Shown here one piece after another: positions 35,115 to 44,885 of a DNA stretch of 64,000 nt (position 1 is its first letter; each line of letters starts with the position of its first letter). The stretch spans positions 310,001 through 374,000 of the forward strand of contig NZ_PYFX01000005.1 in NCBI RefSeq assembly GCF_003020115.1. The letters run 5' to 3'. This stretch comes from Bradyrhizobium sp. MOS002 (GTDB lineage Bacteria; Pseudomonadota; Alphaproteobacteria; Rhizobiales; Xanthobacteraceae). Under the pieces are notes generated by a model. That model made no database searches. It was not told the DNA's origin and saw nothing but the letters and a program-made list of their open reading frames with translations. The translations under genes and the position numbers were made by a program.

Positions 35115-35736
35115 GGCAGATCTCCGCCAGTTTCACGAAGGCGCGGGCACGGTGCGACAGGCCGAGACCGAGCGGCGGCAGGCCGTGCTTCTCGATGCTC
35201 TCCATCTCGCCGAAGGTGCGGCTATGGCCGTCGGGCAAAAACATCGGGTCGTAGCCGAAGCCGGCGGTGCCGCGCGGCGGCCACACCAGCGTGCCGTCGA
35301 CGCGCGCCTCGACCTCTTCGAGGTGATCGTCGGGCCATGCAACGCAGAGCGCGGACACGAAGTGCGCCTTGCGCTTGGCGGGCGTGGTCGCGCCGCGCTC
35401 CTGCAACAGCCGTTCGATCTGCGCCATCGCCGCGGCAAAATCCTTGTTCGGACCGGCCCAGCGCGCCGAGTAGATGCCGGGCGCGCCGTCGAGTGCGTCG
35501 ACCACGATGCCGGAATCATCGGCGAAAGACGGCAGCTTGGTCGCCTGCGCTGCCGCAATCGCCTTGATCGCGGCATTGCTGCGGAAATCGTTGCCGGTCT
35601 CTTCCGGCTCGGGAAGGCCGAGCTCGCCGGCCGACACCGCATCGATGCCGTAAGGCGCGAGCAGCTCCTTCATCTCGGCGAGCTTGCCGGGATTATGGGT
35701 CGCAATGACCAGCTTTCCGGTGATTCGGCGATGCAT
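35101..35736 (-). CDS. rdgB: dITP/XTP pyrophosphatase (RdgB/HAM1)
   Basis: The 211-residue protein has the HAM1 signatures VIATHNPGKLAEM, PSFADDSGIVVDALDGAPGIYSARWAG and GTAGFGYDPMFLPDG. It hydrolyses ITP, dITP and XTP to monophosphates, removing deaminated purines from the nucleotide pool. I chose ATG 35736 (MHRRITGK); the codons upstream are not supported as coding. It sits 11 bp after rph and overlaps hemW by 14 bp. Confidence 0.95.
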   Translation of the reverse strand: MHRRITGKLVIATHNPGKLAEMKELLAPYGIDAVSAGELGLPEPEETGNDFRSNAAIKAIAAAQATKLPSFADDSGIVVDALDGAPGIYSARWAGPNKDFAAAMAQIERLLQERGATTPAKRKAHFVSALCVAWPDDHLEEVEARVDGTLVWPPRGTAGFGYDPMFLPDGHSRTFGEMESIEKHGLPPLGLGLSHRARAFVKLAEICLEPR

Positions 35737-35747
35737 CGGCTTATTGA

Positions 35748-36461
35748 CTACGCTACCGCCAGTTTCTGCAAGTCCACGAGACGCGCGACGCCCTTGCGCG
35801 CCAGCGCCATCAGCGCCAGGAACTCGGCTTCCGTGAACGGCTCGCGTTCCGCGGTGCCCTGGACTTCGATGATGCGGCCATCGCCCGTCATGACGAAATT
35901 GGCGTCGGTATCGGCTTCGGAGTCCTCGGCATAGTCGAGGTCGAGCACGGGCGTGCCCTTGTAGATGCCGCAGGAGATCGCGGCGACGTTGTCGCGCAAC
36001 ACGTTGGCCTTGACCATGTTGCGCGCCTTCATCCAGCTGACGCAATCGGCGAGCGCGACCCAGGCACCGGTGATCGAGGCCGTGCGGGTGCCGCCGTCGG
36101 CCTGGAGCACGTCGCAATCGACCGTGATCTGGCGCTCACCGAGCGCTTCGAGATTGATGATGGTGCGAAGCGAGCGGCCGATCAGGCGCTGAATTTCAAC
36201 GGTGCGGCCGCTCTGCTTTCCAGCGGAGGCCTCGCGGCGGGTGCGTTCCGAGGTCGCGCGCGGCAGCATGCCGTATTCGGCGGTGACCCAGCCGCGGCCC
36301 TGGCCCTTCAGCCATGGCGGCAGGCGGTCTTCCAGCGTGGCGGTGACCAGCACATGGGTGTCGCCGAATTTCACCAGGCACGAGCCTTCCGCATATTTGA
36401 CCACGCCGCGCTCCAGCGTCACGGGGCGCAATTCGTCGGGCGCACGGCGGCTTGGCCGCAT
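35748..36461 (-). CDS. rph: Ribonuclease PH
   Basis: The 237-residue protein is a complete RNase PH with MRPSRRAPDELRPVTLERG at the start, ERTRREASAGKQSGRTVEIQRLIGRSLR (phosphate site) and the QADGGTRTASITGAWVAL core. It trims tRNA 3' ends by phosphorolysis as a hexamer. The C-terminus is complete, unlike the frameshifted E. coli K-12 copy. It diverges from hrcA with a 180-bp gap, and rdgB follows after 11 bp. Confidence 0.97.
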   Translation of the reverse strand: MRPSRRAPDELRPVTLERGVVKYAEGSCLVKFGDTHVLVTATLEDRLPPWLKGQGRGWVTAEYGMLPRATSERTRREASAGKQSGRTVEIQRLIGRSLRTIINLEALGERQITVDCDVLQADGGTRTASITGAWVALADCVSWMKARNMVKANVLRDNVAAISCGIYKGTPVLDLDYAEDSEADTDANFVMTGDGRIIEVQGTAEREPFTEAEFLALMALARKGVARLVDLQKLAVA

Positions 36462-36641
36462 GGGAATCCTCCAAAACTCTCGGAAAAGGGCTGTTGGCGG
36501 TGCTTGTAGGTGGGGCGAGGGTGGGCGGCAAGGGGGAAGATCGAGGCCTTATTGACCCCCGATTTTCAATCCGCGAACGCAACGCTTGTCAGAAGCCTCC
36601 CGGATAGACAAATTACATGCAGCCGAGAGGAGTTACCGTCT

Positions 36642-37730
36642 GTGGCCCATCACGATCCGATCCATCTGATCGCGCCGCGCGCGGGCCTCGCCCAGCTCAA
36701 CGAGCGTTCCCGCGACATCTTTCGTCAAATCGTCGAAAGCTATCTCGCGACCGGGGAGCCGGTGGGCTCGCGCAATATTTCGCGCCTGATCGCCATGCCG
36801 CTGTCGCCCGCCTCGGTCCGCAACGTCATGGCCGATTTGGAACAGCTCGGCCTGATCTACGCCCCGCACACCTCCGCCGGCCGGCTGCCGACGGAACTCG
36901 GCCTGCGCTTCTTCGTCGATGCCCTGATGCAGGTCGGCGACCTCAATGACAGTGAACGGCAGGCGATCCAGAGCCAGTTGACCTCCGTGGGCCACGCGCA
37001 ATCGGTCGAGGCCGCCCTCGAGGAGGCATTGACGCGGCTTTCCGGCCTGACCCGTGCGGCCGCCGTCGTGCTGACGCCGAAATCCAATGCGCGGCTGAAA
37101 CATATCGAATTCGTCCGGTTGGAACCGGAAAAGGCATTGGTGATCCTGGTTGGCGAGGACGGGCAGGTCGAAAACCGCGTGCTGACGCTGCCGCCGGGGG
37201 TTCCGTCCTCGGCGTTGACCGAAGCCGGCAACTTCCTCAATGCGCGAATCCGGGGCCGGACCCTGGCCGAGGCGCGGCTGGAGCTCGAGACCGCGCTCGG
37301 AGAGGCGCGCACCGAGCTCGATCAGCTGACCCACAAGGTGATCTCGGCCGGCATCGCCAGCTGGTCCGGCGGCGAGAACGAGGACCGCCAGCTGATCGTC
37401 CGCGGCCACGCCAATCTGCTCGAGGATTTGCATGCGCTGGAGGATCTCGAGCGCGTTCGCCTGCTGTTCGACGATCTCGAGACCAAGCGCGGCGTGATCG
37501 ACCTGCTCGGCCGGGCCGAGACCGCGGAAGGCGTGCGGATTTTCATCGGCAGTGAGAACAAGCTGTTCTCGCTGTCGGGCTCGTCCACCATCATCTCGCC
37601 CTATCGGGATGCCGCCGGCCATATCGTCGGCGTTTTGGGCGTGATCGGGCCGACGCGGCTGAATTATGCCCGCGTGATCCCGACCGTGGACTATGCTGCC
37701 CGCATCGTCAGCCGGCTCCTGGGCGGCTGA
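36642..37730 (+). CDS. hrcA: Heat-inducible transcription repressor HrcA
   Basis: The 362-residue protein has the HrcA N-terminal winged helix (LNERSRDIFRQIVESYLATGEPVGSRNISR, SPASVRNVMADLEQLGLIYAPHTSAGRLPT) and the C-terminal region SGSSTIISPYRDAAGHIVGVLGVIGPTRLNYARVIPTVDY. HrcA binds CIRCE operators, typically before groESL. I chose GTG 36642 because GAGAGGAG lies about 10 bases upstream. I saw no CIRCE (TTAGCACTC-N9-GAGTGCTAA) upstream of hrcA or dnaK here, so its targets probably lie elsewhere. grpE follows on the same strand. Confidence 0.95.
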   Translation: MAHHDPIHLIAPRAGLAQLNERSRDIFRQIVESYLATGEPVGSRNISRLIAMPLSPASVRNVMADLEQLGLIYAPHTSAGRLPTELGLRFFVDALMQVGDLNDSERQAIQSQLTSVGHAQSVEAALEEALTRLSGLTRAAAVVLTPKSNARLKHIEFVRLEPEKALVILVGEDGQVENRVLTLPPGVPSSALTEAGNFLNARIRGRTLAEARLELETALGEARTELDQLTHKVISAGIASWSGGENEDRQLIVRGHANLLEDLHALEDLERVRLLFDDLETKRGVIDLLGRAETAEGVRIFIGSENKLFSLSGSSTIISPYRDAAGHIVGVLGVIGPTRLNYARVIPTVDYAARIVSRLLGG

Positions 37731-37750
37731 CTGGGGTCTCCCCCGTTCAC

Positions 37751-37784
37751 GGGCGCTTGATTTTCGGCGCCCGAAGCACGATAT
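37751..37784 (+). promoter_or_regulatory. Possible RpoH-like promoter or hairpin between hrcA and grpE
   Basis: CTTGATT (37756-37762), a 14-base spacer and CACGATAT (37777-37784) resemble the E. coli sigma-32 pattern CTTGAAA-N12-14-CCCCATNT with several mismatches. The same bases include the inverted repeat GGGCGC-N10-GCGCCC (37751-37772), which could be a weak hrcA terminator. The two readings are not exclusive, and neither is strong. Confidence 0.35.
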
Positions 37785-37826
37785 CCGGGCCAGAAAACCC
37801 CTGAGACGAATGCGAAAAGAGAGCCG

Positions 37827-38441
37827 ATGACCGATCGAGACCGGCAACCCGAAGACACGAGTGCTGCGGCCGGCGAGCCCGTGGTGTCAAAACCCTACAT
37901 CATGCCCGACGATCCGGAGCCCGGCTCGGTCGAGCTTCTGCAGAAGGAAGTCGCCGAGGCGCGCGACCGCATGCTGCGGACGCTGGCCGAGATGGAGAAT
38001 TTGCGCAAGCGCACCGCCAAGGAGGTCGCTGACGCCAAGCTCTACGGCGTCACGGGCTTTGCCCGCGACGTGCTCGACATCGCCGACAACCTCCAGCGCG
38101 CGCTCGATGCCGTTCCGGCCGAAGCCCGTGCGACGGCCGATGCGGGCCTCGCCTCGCTGATCGAGGGCGTCGAGCTGACCGAGCGCTCGCTGCTCAGCGC
38201 GCTGGAAAAACACGGCGTGAAGAAGTTCGACCCCTTGGGCCAGAAGTTCGACCCGAACTTCCAGCAGGCGATGTTCGAGGTGCCTGATGCGTCGGTGCCC
38301 GCCGGCACCGTCGTCCAGGTCATGCAGGCCGGCTACACCATCGGCGAGCGCGTGCTGCGTCCCGCCTTGGTCGGTGTCGCCAAGGGCGGCGCCAAGGCCG
38401 CGCCCGCCAACAGCAACGAGCCGAACGGCGCTGCCAACTAG
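37827..38441 (+). CDS. grpE: Nucleotide exchange factor GrpE
   Basis: The 204-residue protein has an acidic disordered N-terminus, a long helical stretch (EARDRMLRTLAEMENLRKRTAKEVADAKLYGVTGFARDVLDIADNLQRAL) and the C-terminal beta domain with FDPNFQQAMFEVPDASVPAGTVVQVMQAGYTIGERVLRPALVGVAK. GrpE releases ADP from DnaK. It lies 96 bp after hrcA; its partner genes dnaK and dnaJ are about 2.4 kb downstream. Confidence 0.96.
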   Translation: MTDRDRQPEDTSAAAGEPVVSKPYIMPDDPEPGSVELLQKEVAEARDRMLRTLAEMENLRKRTAKEVADAKLYGVTGFARDVLDIADNLQRALDAVPAEARATADAGLASLIEGVELTERSLLSALEKHGVKKFDPLGQKFDPNFQQAMFEVPDASVPAGTVVQVMQAGYTIGERVLRPALVGVAKGGAKAAPANSNEPNGAAN

Positions 38442-38444
38442 TTG

Positions 38445-38494
38445 ATCCTCACGGCGGGGAGACGCGCGAAAATGCGCGCTCCTCAGGATGAGGG
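38445..38494. repeat. Short palindromic repeat, family E (partial copy E2)
   Basis: The segment contains the hairpin GCGCG-AAAA-TGCGCGC near 38463-38480 and the flank CTCCTCAGGATGAGG. The flank matches the end of a half-element in the larger copy at 46590-46726. It fills the gap between the convergent stops of grpE (38441) and the nicotinamidase gene (38516) and may serve both as a 3' hairpin. Confidence 0.65.
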
Positions 38495-38515
38495 ATTGGC
38501 AGCTCTCGGCGTTGC

Positions 38516-39241
38516 CTACGCGCTCGCCGCGATATCCGCAGACTGGATCCGCTTCACGCCGGCCTTGGCCATATCGGCCCAGGCTTTTGCGAGCGAACCC
38601 TGATTGTCGATGCCGCGGCAGGCGTCTTCCACCACATAGACCTCGAAGCCCGCCTTGCGCGCGTCGAGCGCGGTCCAGGCGACGCAGAAATCCGTCGCCA
38701 GCCCCGCGACGAAGACGCGCTTGATCTTGCGCGCCTTCAGATAGCCGGCAAGGCCGGTCGAGGTCTTGCCGTCGGCTTCGAGGAAGGCCGAATAGCTGTC
38801 GACGTCCTTGTGAAAACCCTTGCGGATGATGAGCTCGGCGTGCGGGATCGCCAGGTCTTTCGACAGCGCGGCGCCGTCGGTGCCCTGCACGCAATGGTCG
38901 GGCCACAGCACCTGCTTGCCGTAGGGAAGATCGACGGTCTCGAACGGCTTCTTGCCGGAGTGGACTGACGCGAAGGAAATATGGCCCTGCGTGTGCCAGT
39001 CCTGCGTCATCACCACGTTCGAAAACGCTTTCGAGATCTTGTTGATGACGGGCACCACCTGCTCGCCTTCCTTCACCGCAAGGCTGCCGCCGGGCAGGAA
39101 GCAGTTCTGCACGTCGATCACGAGCAGGGCGGATGCATCGTCCGGCTTGATCGATGCCGCTGCCAAGAGCGCGGTCGGTGCGAGGGTCGCGAGTGTAGTC
39201 GTCCCAAGCGCCGCCAAGATGTGTCGCCGATCCAGCATCAT
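38516..39241 (-). CDS. pncA: Nicotinamidase/isochorismatase-family protein with a twin-arginine-like signal
   Basis: The 241-residue protein carries all expected nicotinamidase residues: Asp43 (VIDVQNCF), metal ligands in TQDWHTQGH and DHCVQGT, Lys141 (IIRKGFHKDVDSYSAF) and nucleophile Cys186 (GLATDFCVAWTAL). The enzyme turns nicotinamide into nicotinate for NAD salvage. Unusually, residues 3-30 (LDRRHILAALGTTTLATLAPTALLAAA, written here in overlapping parts) form a Tat-type signal with Arg5-Arg6, suggesting export. ATG 39241 has GGGGAGG upstream. Confidence 0.85.
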   Translation of the reverse strand: MMLDRRHILAALGTTTLATLAPTALLAAASIKPDDASALLVIDVQNCFLPGGSLAVKEGEQVVPVINKISKAFSNVVMTQDWHTQGHISFASVHSGKKPFETVDLPYGKQVLWPDHCVQGTDGAALSKDLAIPHAELIIRKGFHKDVDSYSAFLEADGKTSTGLAGYLKARKIKRVFVAGLATDFCVAWTALDARKAGFEVYVVEDACRGIDNQGSLAKAWADMAKAGVKRIQSADIAASA

Positions 39242-39358
39242 TCGCCTCCCCTCAGGATGATCCAACGGAGGTCAAGCCTAGTTCCGCTCGTGCACGAACA
39301 GAAGCCCGAAAATGCAGCCGGTTCTGGCGAGGGGTCGGGCTGCTGACCGGATATCATC

Positions 39359-39484
39359 GTCGTCCCGGCGTAGGCCGGGACCTATAACCACAGGGAGCAG
39401 TTTGACGAAGACTCTTCGTTGGTACTGCGACCGAATATAATCGCGAGATCACCCGGTATGGGTCCCGGCCTTCGCCGGGACGAC
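39359..39484. repeat. MITE-like palindromic repeat, family B (copy B2)
   Basis: This 126-bp element begins GTCGTCCCGGCGTAGGCCGG and ends GGCCTTCGCCGGGACGAC. It ends 13 bp beyond the stop of the leftward gene at 39498 and lies upstream of the nicotinamidase start, so it separates two codirectional genes. The nicotinamidase promoter must lie in the remaining 117 bp (39242-39358) of this gap. Confidence 0.88.
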
Positions 39485-39497
39485 GCTGAGTGTCGGG

Positions 39498-40439
39498 CTA
39501 GCCCTTCGGCTGGATGCCGTCGCGGACCGCGCGGAAGCGGGTGAAGGCGGCCGGCCATTGCTCGCGCGGGGCGCTGGCGATGATGCGCAGCGAGGCGCCG
39601 CCGCTGCTGAAGCGGATCCACTGCACCACGGTCACCGGCGTCTTGTCCTTGCCGCTGACGCCGTCGATCCGGGTCTCGAAACCCTGCTGACCGCTGATGC
39701 GGATCGGCTCGGACATGGTGACGCGCGACTCGCGCACGCCGGGAATCTGGAGCGCCGCCTCCTGGGCGAAGCGGGCGCGGTCGTCGGCGGCTTGCGGGGT
39801 AGCGCCAATCACGCCGAGGATGATGAACGGCTTCGATTCATAGCCGGAGCTCTCGTCGCCGTCGGCCAGGATGATGCTCGAGCCCGGCGCCAGCGTGCGA
39901 ACGTCCTTGAAGTCGGCAAGATCGGTGATCTTGAACGGCATCAGCGCGATCTGCTCGTCGGCCGAGACCTGCTTGCGGGTGACGACGCTCGCGAACATCT
40001 GCCGCACAGCCTCGTCGGTGTAGATCTTGACCGCATTCTCCGGAATCTGCACCGCGACATAACCGGAGAAGCCGGCGCCCGGCACGATCATCGAATAGCG
40101 CCGCACCGGGGTCTCGCCGGCCTTGCCGCTCTCGGTGGTAAAATAGGCGAGGCCCGCGGGCGTCTCGACCTTGTCCTGCTTGACGCCGTTGGTCCCGGCC
40201 GGATTGGAATTGAACGCGCTCACGACCTCGCCATAGGCCGCCGGCGGCAGCTCTGTGATCAGTACCTTGACGCTGCCGTCCTCGCTCTCGAAGCCGGGAA
40301 AGGTCTTGGCCGTGTTGAGACCGACCAATGGCACCATGCCGAGGCGCAAGCCAGGTGGGAAAACGGCGTCGGCAGCCGGAGCCGGAAGCGCAGAGGCGAC
40401 GAGGAGGGCGAGCGCAGCAAGGGGGCGGATCAGCTTCAT
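39498..40439 (-). CDS. Secreted conserved hypothetical protein
   Basis: I do not recognise a named family. The 313-residue product has a signal peptide (MKLIRPLAALALLVASALPAPA) and a periplasmic domain with repeated alpha/beta character, for example RLGMVPLVGLNTAKTFPGFESEDG and KTPVTVVQWIRFSSGGASLRIIASAPREQWPAAFTRF. No cysteine or catalytic motif stands out. It diverges from dnaK with a 396-bp gap. I chose ATG 40439, which gives a normal signal; a start two codons upstream is possible. Confidence 0.65.
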   Translation of the reverse strand: MKLIRPLAALALLVASALPAPAADAVFPPGLRLGMVPLVGLNTAKTFPGFESEDGSVKVLITELPPAAYGEVVSAFNSNPAGTNGVKQDKVETPAGLAYFTTESGKAGETPVRRYSMIVPGAGFSGYVAVQIPENAVKIYTDEAVRQMFASVVTRKQVSADEQIALMPFKITDLADFKDVRTLAPGSSIILADGDESSGYESKPFIILGVIGATPQAADDRARFAQEAALQIPGVRESRVTMSEPIRISGQQGFETRIDGVSGKDKTPVTVVQWIRFSSGGASLRIIASAPREQWPAAFTRFRAVRDGIQPKG

Positions 40440-40835
40440 GGGCACTCTGATTGGTTCACATTGAGGCCGTTCGATGGTCGGCCACCGGGCCGCTTTGTCG
40501 CGCGACGCAGCCCGATGACGAGCCCGCTCGGCCGCCCGCCTTTTAGCGGGTTTGGTCTTGCCGCAACAGGGCGGGGCGGAACGCGGTAGCGGATGCGGGC
40601 CGATCGCGGGACCTGTTAATAATTCCTCACCCGCAAGGCGGGTTCAGCCCGGATATGTTCTTCCAAAACCCAATGTTTTCACGGCCGAAACTTGCGTTCG
40701 GTCCTTGCGGGCCCCTCCCCCCCTCCTATATGAGCGTCAACCATCGCAATATCGCGAATGTTTGATCTTAGGGGGTTTCGGTTCGGGTGCCTTCTGGGCC
40801 CAGCCAACCTGCCGCAAAAACAAGGATACAGGACC
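40440..40835. promoter_or_regulatory. dnaK upstream region with an RpoH-type promoter at 40704-40734
   Basis: Within this 396-bp gap, CTTG at 40704-40707, a 17-base spacer, and CCTATATGAG at 40725-40734 match the alphaproteobacterial sigma-32 (RpoH) consensus CTTG-N17-CYTATNTNNG at every fixed position. The predicted transcript starts about 95 bp before the dnaK ATG, leaving a long leader. dnaKJ in Bradyrhizobium japonicum is known to be sigma-32 dependent, which fits. Inverted repeats CCCGC/GCGGG near 40535-40550 and 40630-40643 lie upstream, with unknown role. Confidence 0.75.
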
Positions 40836-42737
<1,902 letters not shown>

Positions 42738-42786
42738 ACCCCGCGAGGGTGATGATGCGGACGGCTTGGACCCCACACGCGCCAAC

Positions 42787-42811
42787 GGCCTCCTCCCTCG
42801 CGGGGGAGGCC
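42787..42811. terminator. Hairpin between dnaK and dnaJ
   Basis: GGCCTCC at 42787-42793 pairs with GGAGGCC at 42805-42811, with more pairing inside. It is 49 bp beyond the dnaK stop and has no T tract, so it is not a classic Rho-independent terminator. It could be an mRNA processing or stability signal that lets dnaK message exceed dnaJ message. The remaining gap (42812-43009) has no gene that I can support. Confidence 0.4.
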
Positions 42812-43009
42812 ATCGTGTCGGGCTCGACGGGCCAGGATTCTCAAGAAGGCTCTGTTGAGATCGGCCTCGTTACGATCGATCAATTCCCAGCCGTTATTCT
42901 GAATGCTGCCGTGCAATCCTCTGCCGCGAGGCGGAAGGCTGCCTATATCGTTGCATGGCGACGTTGCTTCGCTCCGACTTGAATCGCGATCGGATAGACT
43001 GAGCTCATC

Positions 43010-44140
43010 ATGTCCACGTCCACCAAGCGCTGCTATTACGAAACCCTCGAAGTCGAACGCGATGCCGACGATTCCGTCCTGAAATCGTCGTTCCGCAAGC
43101 TGGCGATGAAGTTTCACCCCGACCGCAATCCCGGGGACGACACCAGCGAAGTCAAGTTCAAGGAAATTAACGAGGCCTACGAGGTCCTGAAAGACAAGGA
43201 CAAGCGCGCCGCCTACGACCGTTACGGCCATGCCGCCTTCGAGCAGGGCGGCGGCGGTGCCGGTTTCGGCGCGGGCTTCGCCTCCTCCTTTTCCGACATT
43301 TTCGAAGATTTGTTCGGCATGGCCGGACAGCGCGGCGGCCGTGGCGGTCGCGAGCGCGGCGCCGACCTGCGCTACAATATGGAAATCACGCTCGAGGAAG
43401 CTTTTGGCGGCAAGACCGCGCAGATCGAGATTCCGGTCTCGGTCACCTGCGAGGCCTGTTCGGGCATCGGGGCCAAGGCCGGCACCAAGCCGAAGACCTG
43501 CTCGACCTGCGGCGGCGCTGGACGCGTACGTCAGTCGCAGGGCTTCTTCACGCTGGAGCGCACCTGTCCGGGCTGCCAGGGGCGCGGCCAGATGATCGAG
43601 GACGCCTGCCCGTCCTGCTCGGGTCAGGGGCGCGTCACCCGCGAGCGGACGCTGTCGGTCAACATTCCCCCGGGCGTCGAGGACGGCACCAGGATCAGGC
43701 TCGCCGGCGAGGGCGAGGCCGGGGTCCGCGGCGGCCCGCCCGGCGACCTCTACATCTTCCTGTCGCTGGCCCAGCACCAGTTCTTCCAGCGCGACGGCGC
43801 CGATCTGCATTGTCGTGTGCCGATCTCGATGGTGACGGCCGCGCTTGGCGGCGAATTCGAGGTGCCGACCATCGAGAAGGGCAAGACCAAGGTGAAGGTC
43901 CCCGCGGGGACCCAGTCCAGCCGCCGATTCCGCATTGCATCAAAAGGCATGCCGGTGCTGCGCTCGCGCCAGATGGGCGACATGTACGTTCAGGTCGTGG
44001 TCGAAACCCCGCAAAATCTCACCAAGAAGCAGCAGGAGTTGCTGGCCGAGTTCGAAAAACTCTCCTCCGGCAACACCCAGCCGGAATCCGAGGGTTTCTT
44101 CACCAAGGTCAAGGATTTCTTCGGTAATCGCGCGAGTTGA
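43010..44140 (+). CDS. dnaJ: Molecular chaperone DnaJ (Hsp40)
   Basis: The 376-residue protein has a J domain with His36-Pro37-Asp38, a Gly/Phe-rich linker (QGGGGAGFGAGFASSF), and four CxxCxGxG zinc repeats (CEACSGIG, CSTCGGAG, CPGCQGRG, CPSCSGQG). A C-terminal substrate domain follows. It stimulates DnaK ATPase and delivers substrates. The start ATG 43010 gives MSTSTKRCYYETLEV. The 272-bp distance from dnaK is larger than in many alphaproteobacteria. Confidence 0.97.
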   Translation: MSTSTKRCYYETLEVERDADDSVLKSSFRKLAMKFHPDRNPGDDTSEVKFKEINEAYEVLKDKDKRAAYDRYGHAAFEQGGGGAGFGAGFASSFSDIFEDLFGMAGQRGGRGGRERGADLRYNMEITLEEAFGGKTAQIEIPVSVTCEACSGIGAKAGTKPKTCSTCGGAGRVRQSQGFFTLERTCPGCQGRGQMIEDACPSCSGQGRVTRERTLSVNIPPGVEDGTRIRLAGEGEAGVRGGPPGDLYIFLSLAQHQFFQRDGADLHCRVPISMVTAALGGEFEVPTIEKGKTKVKVPAGTQSSRRFRIASKGMPVLRSRQMGDMYVQVVVETPQNLTKKQQELLAEFEKLSSGNTQPESEGFFTKVKDFFGNRAS

Positions 44141-44228
44141 CGCGTCTTGACCGTGCCGCCTTCGGCCTATACGTCTTTATGACCATTTTCTGACACGCCG
44201 CGGTCACGCGGTCCCGGCCGGTCCCGAC

Positions 44229-44828
44229 ATGCCATTGCCATCGTCCGCGCGTGCGTTGAAGAAGCCCCGTCTCGATGACGAGGTGCGTTTTCTCCGGTCA
44301 TGGATTGAAAAGCCCCTCCACATGGGCGCGGTGATGCCGTCGGGCAAGCTGCTGGCCCGGACCATGGCCCATTACGTCGACGTCAATTCGGACGCACCGG
44401 TGGTCGAGCTCGGACCCGGTACCGGCGCCATCACCTCGGCCCTGGTCGAGCGCGGCGTCGACCAGAAGCGTCTCGTCCTTGTCGAATACAATCCAGGCTT
44501 CTGCGCCCTGCTGCGCGACCGCTATCCGCAGGCCAAGGTGGTGCAGGGCGATGCCTATCGCCTGCGTGATACGCTGTGGAACGTCTTGAGCGCGCCGGCC
44601 TCCGCAGTCGTCTCCGGCCTGCCGCTGGTCACAAAACCGATGCTGACGCGGCTGCGGCTCATCCGCGACGCCTTCACGGCGCTGGCGCCCGGAGCGCCCT
44701 TCGTCCAGTTCACCTATGCGGTGGTGCCGCCGATTCCGAAATCGCTGCCCGGCGTGTCCACAGAGGCTTCGGAACGGATCTGGATGAACCTTCCGCCGGC
44801 CCGCGTCTGGGTGTATCGCAAGGACTAA
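44229..44828 (+). CDS. pmtA: Phospholipid N-methyltransferase PmtA
   Basis: The 199-residue SAM-dependent methyltransferase has motif I VVELGPGTGAITSAL (residues 58-72) and the N-terminal amphipathic helix region FLRSWIEKPLHMGAVMPSGK, as in the rhizobial PmtA type. It methylates phosphatidylethanolamine stepwise toward phosphatidylcholine at the inner membrane. In Bradyrhizobium, pmtA lies downstream of dnaJ, as here (88-bp gap), and phosphatidylcholine is needed for effective symbiosis. Which methylation steps this enzyme performs cannot be read from sequence. Confidence 0.85.
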   Translation: MPLPSSARALKKPRLDDEVRFLRSWIEKPLHMGAVMPSGKLLARTMAHYVDVNSDAPVVELGPGTGAITSALVERGVDQKRLVLVEYNPGFCALLRDRYPQAKVVQGDAYRLRDTLWNVLSAPASAVVSGLPLVTKPMLTRLRLIRDAFTALAPGAPFVQFTYAVVPPIPKSLPGVSTEASERIWMNLPPARVWVYRKD

Positions 44829-44885
44829 TTCCGCCGGCATTCCTGTTTGCGTGGCGGGCTCGTTTCGCCGAACGCATGGAAGCGG

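Noticed and set aside
36462..36641. CIRCE operator upstream of hrcA
   Set aside because: I looked for TTAGCACTC and GAGTGCTAA arms here and upstream of dnaK and found none.
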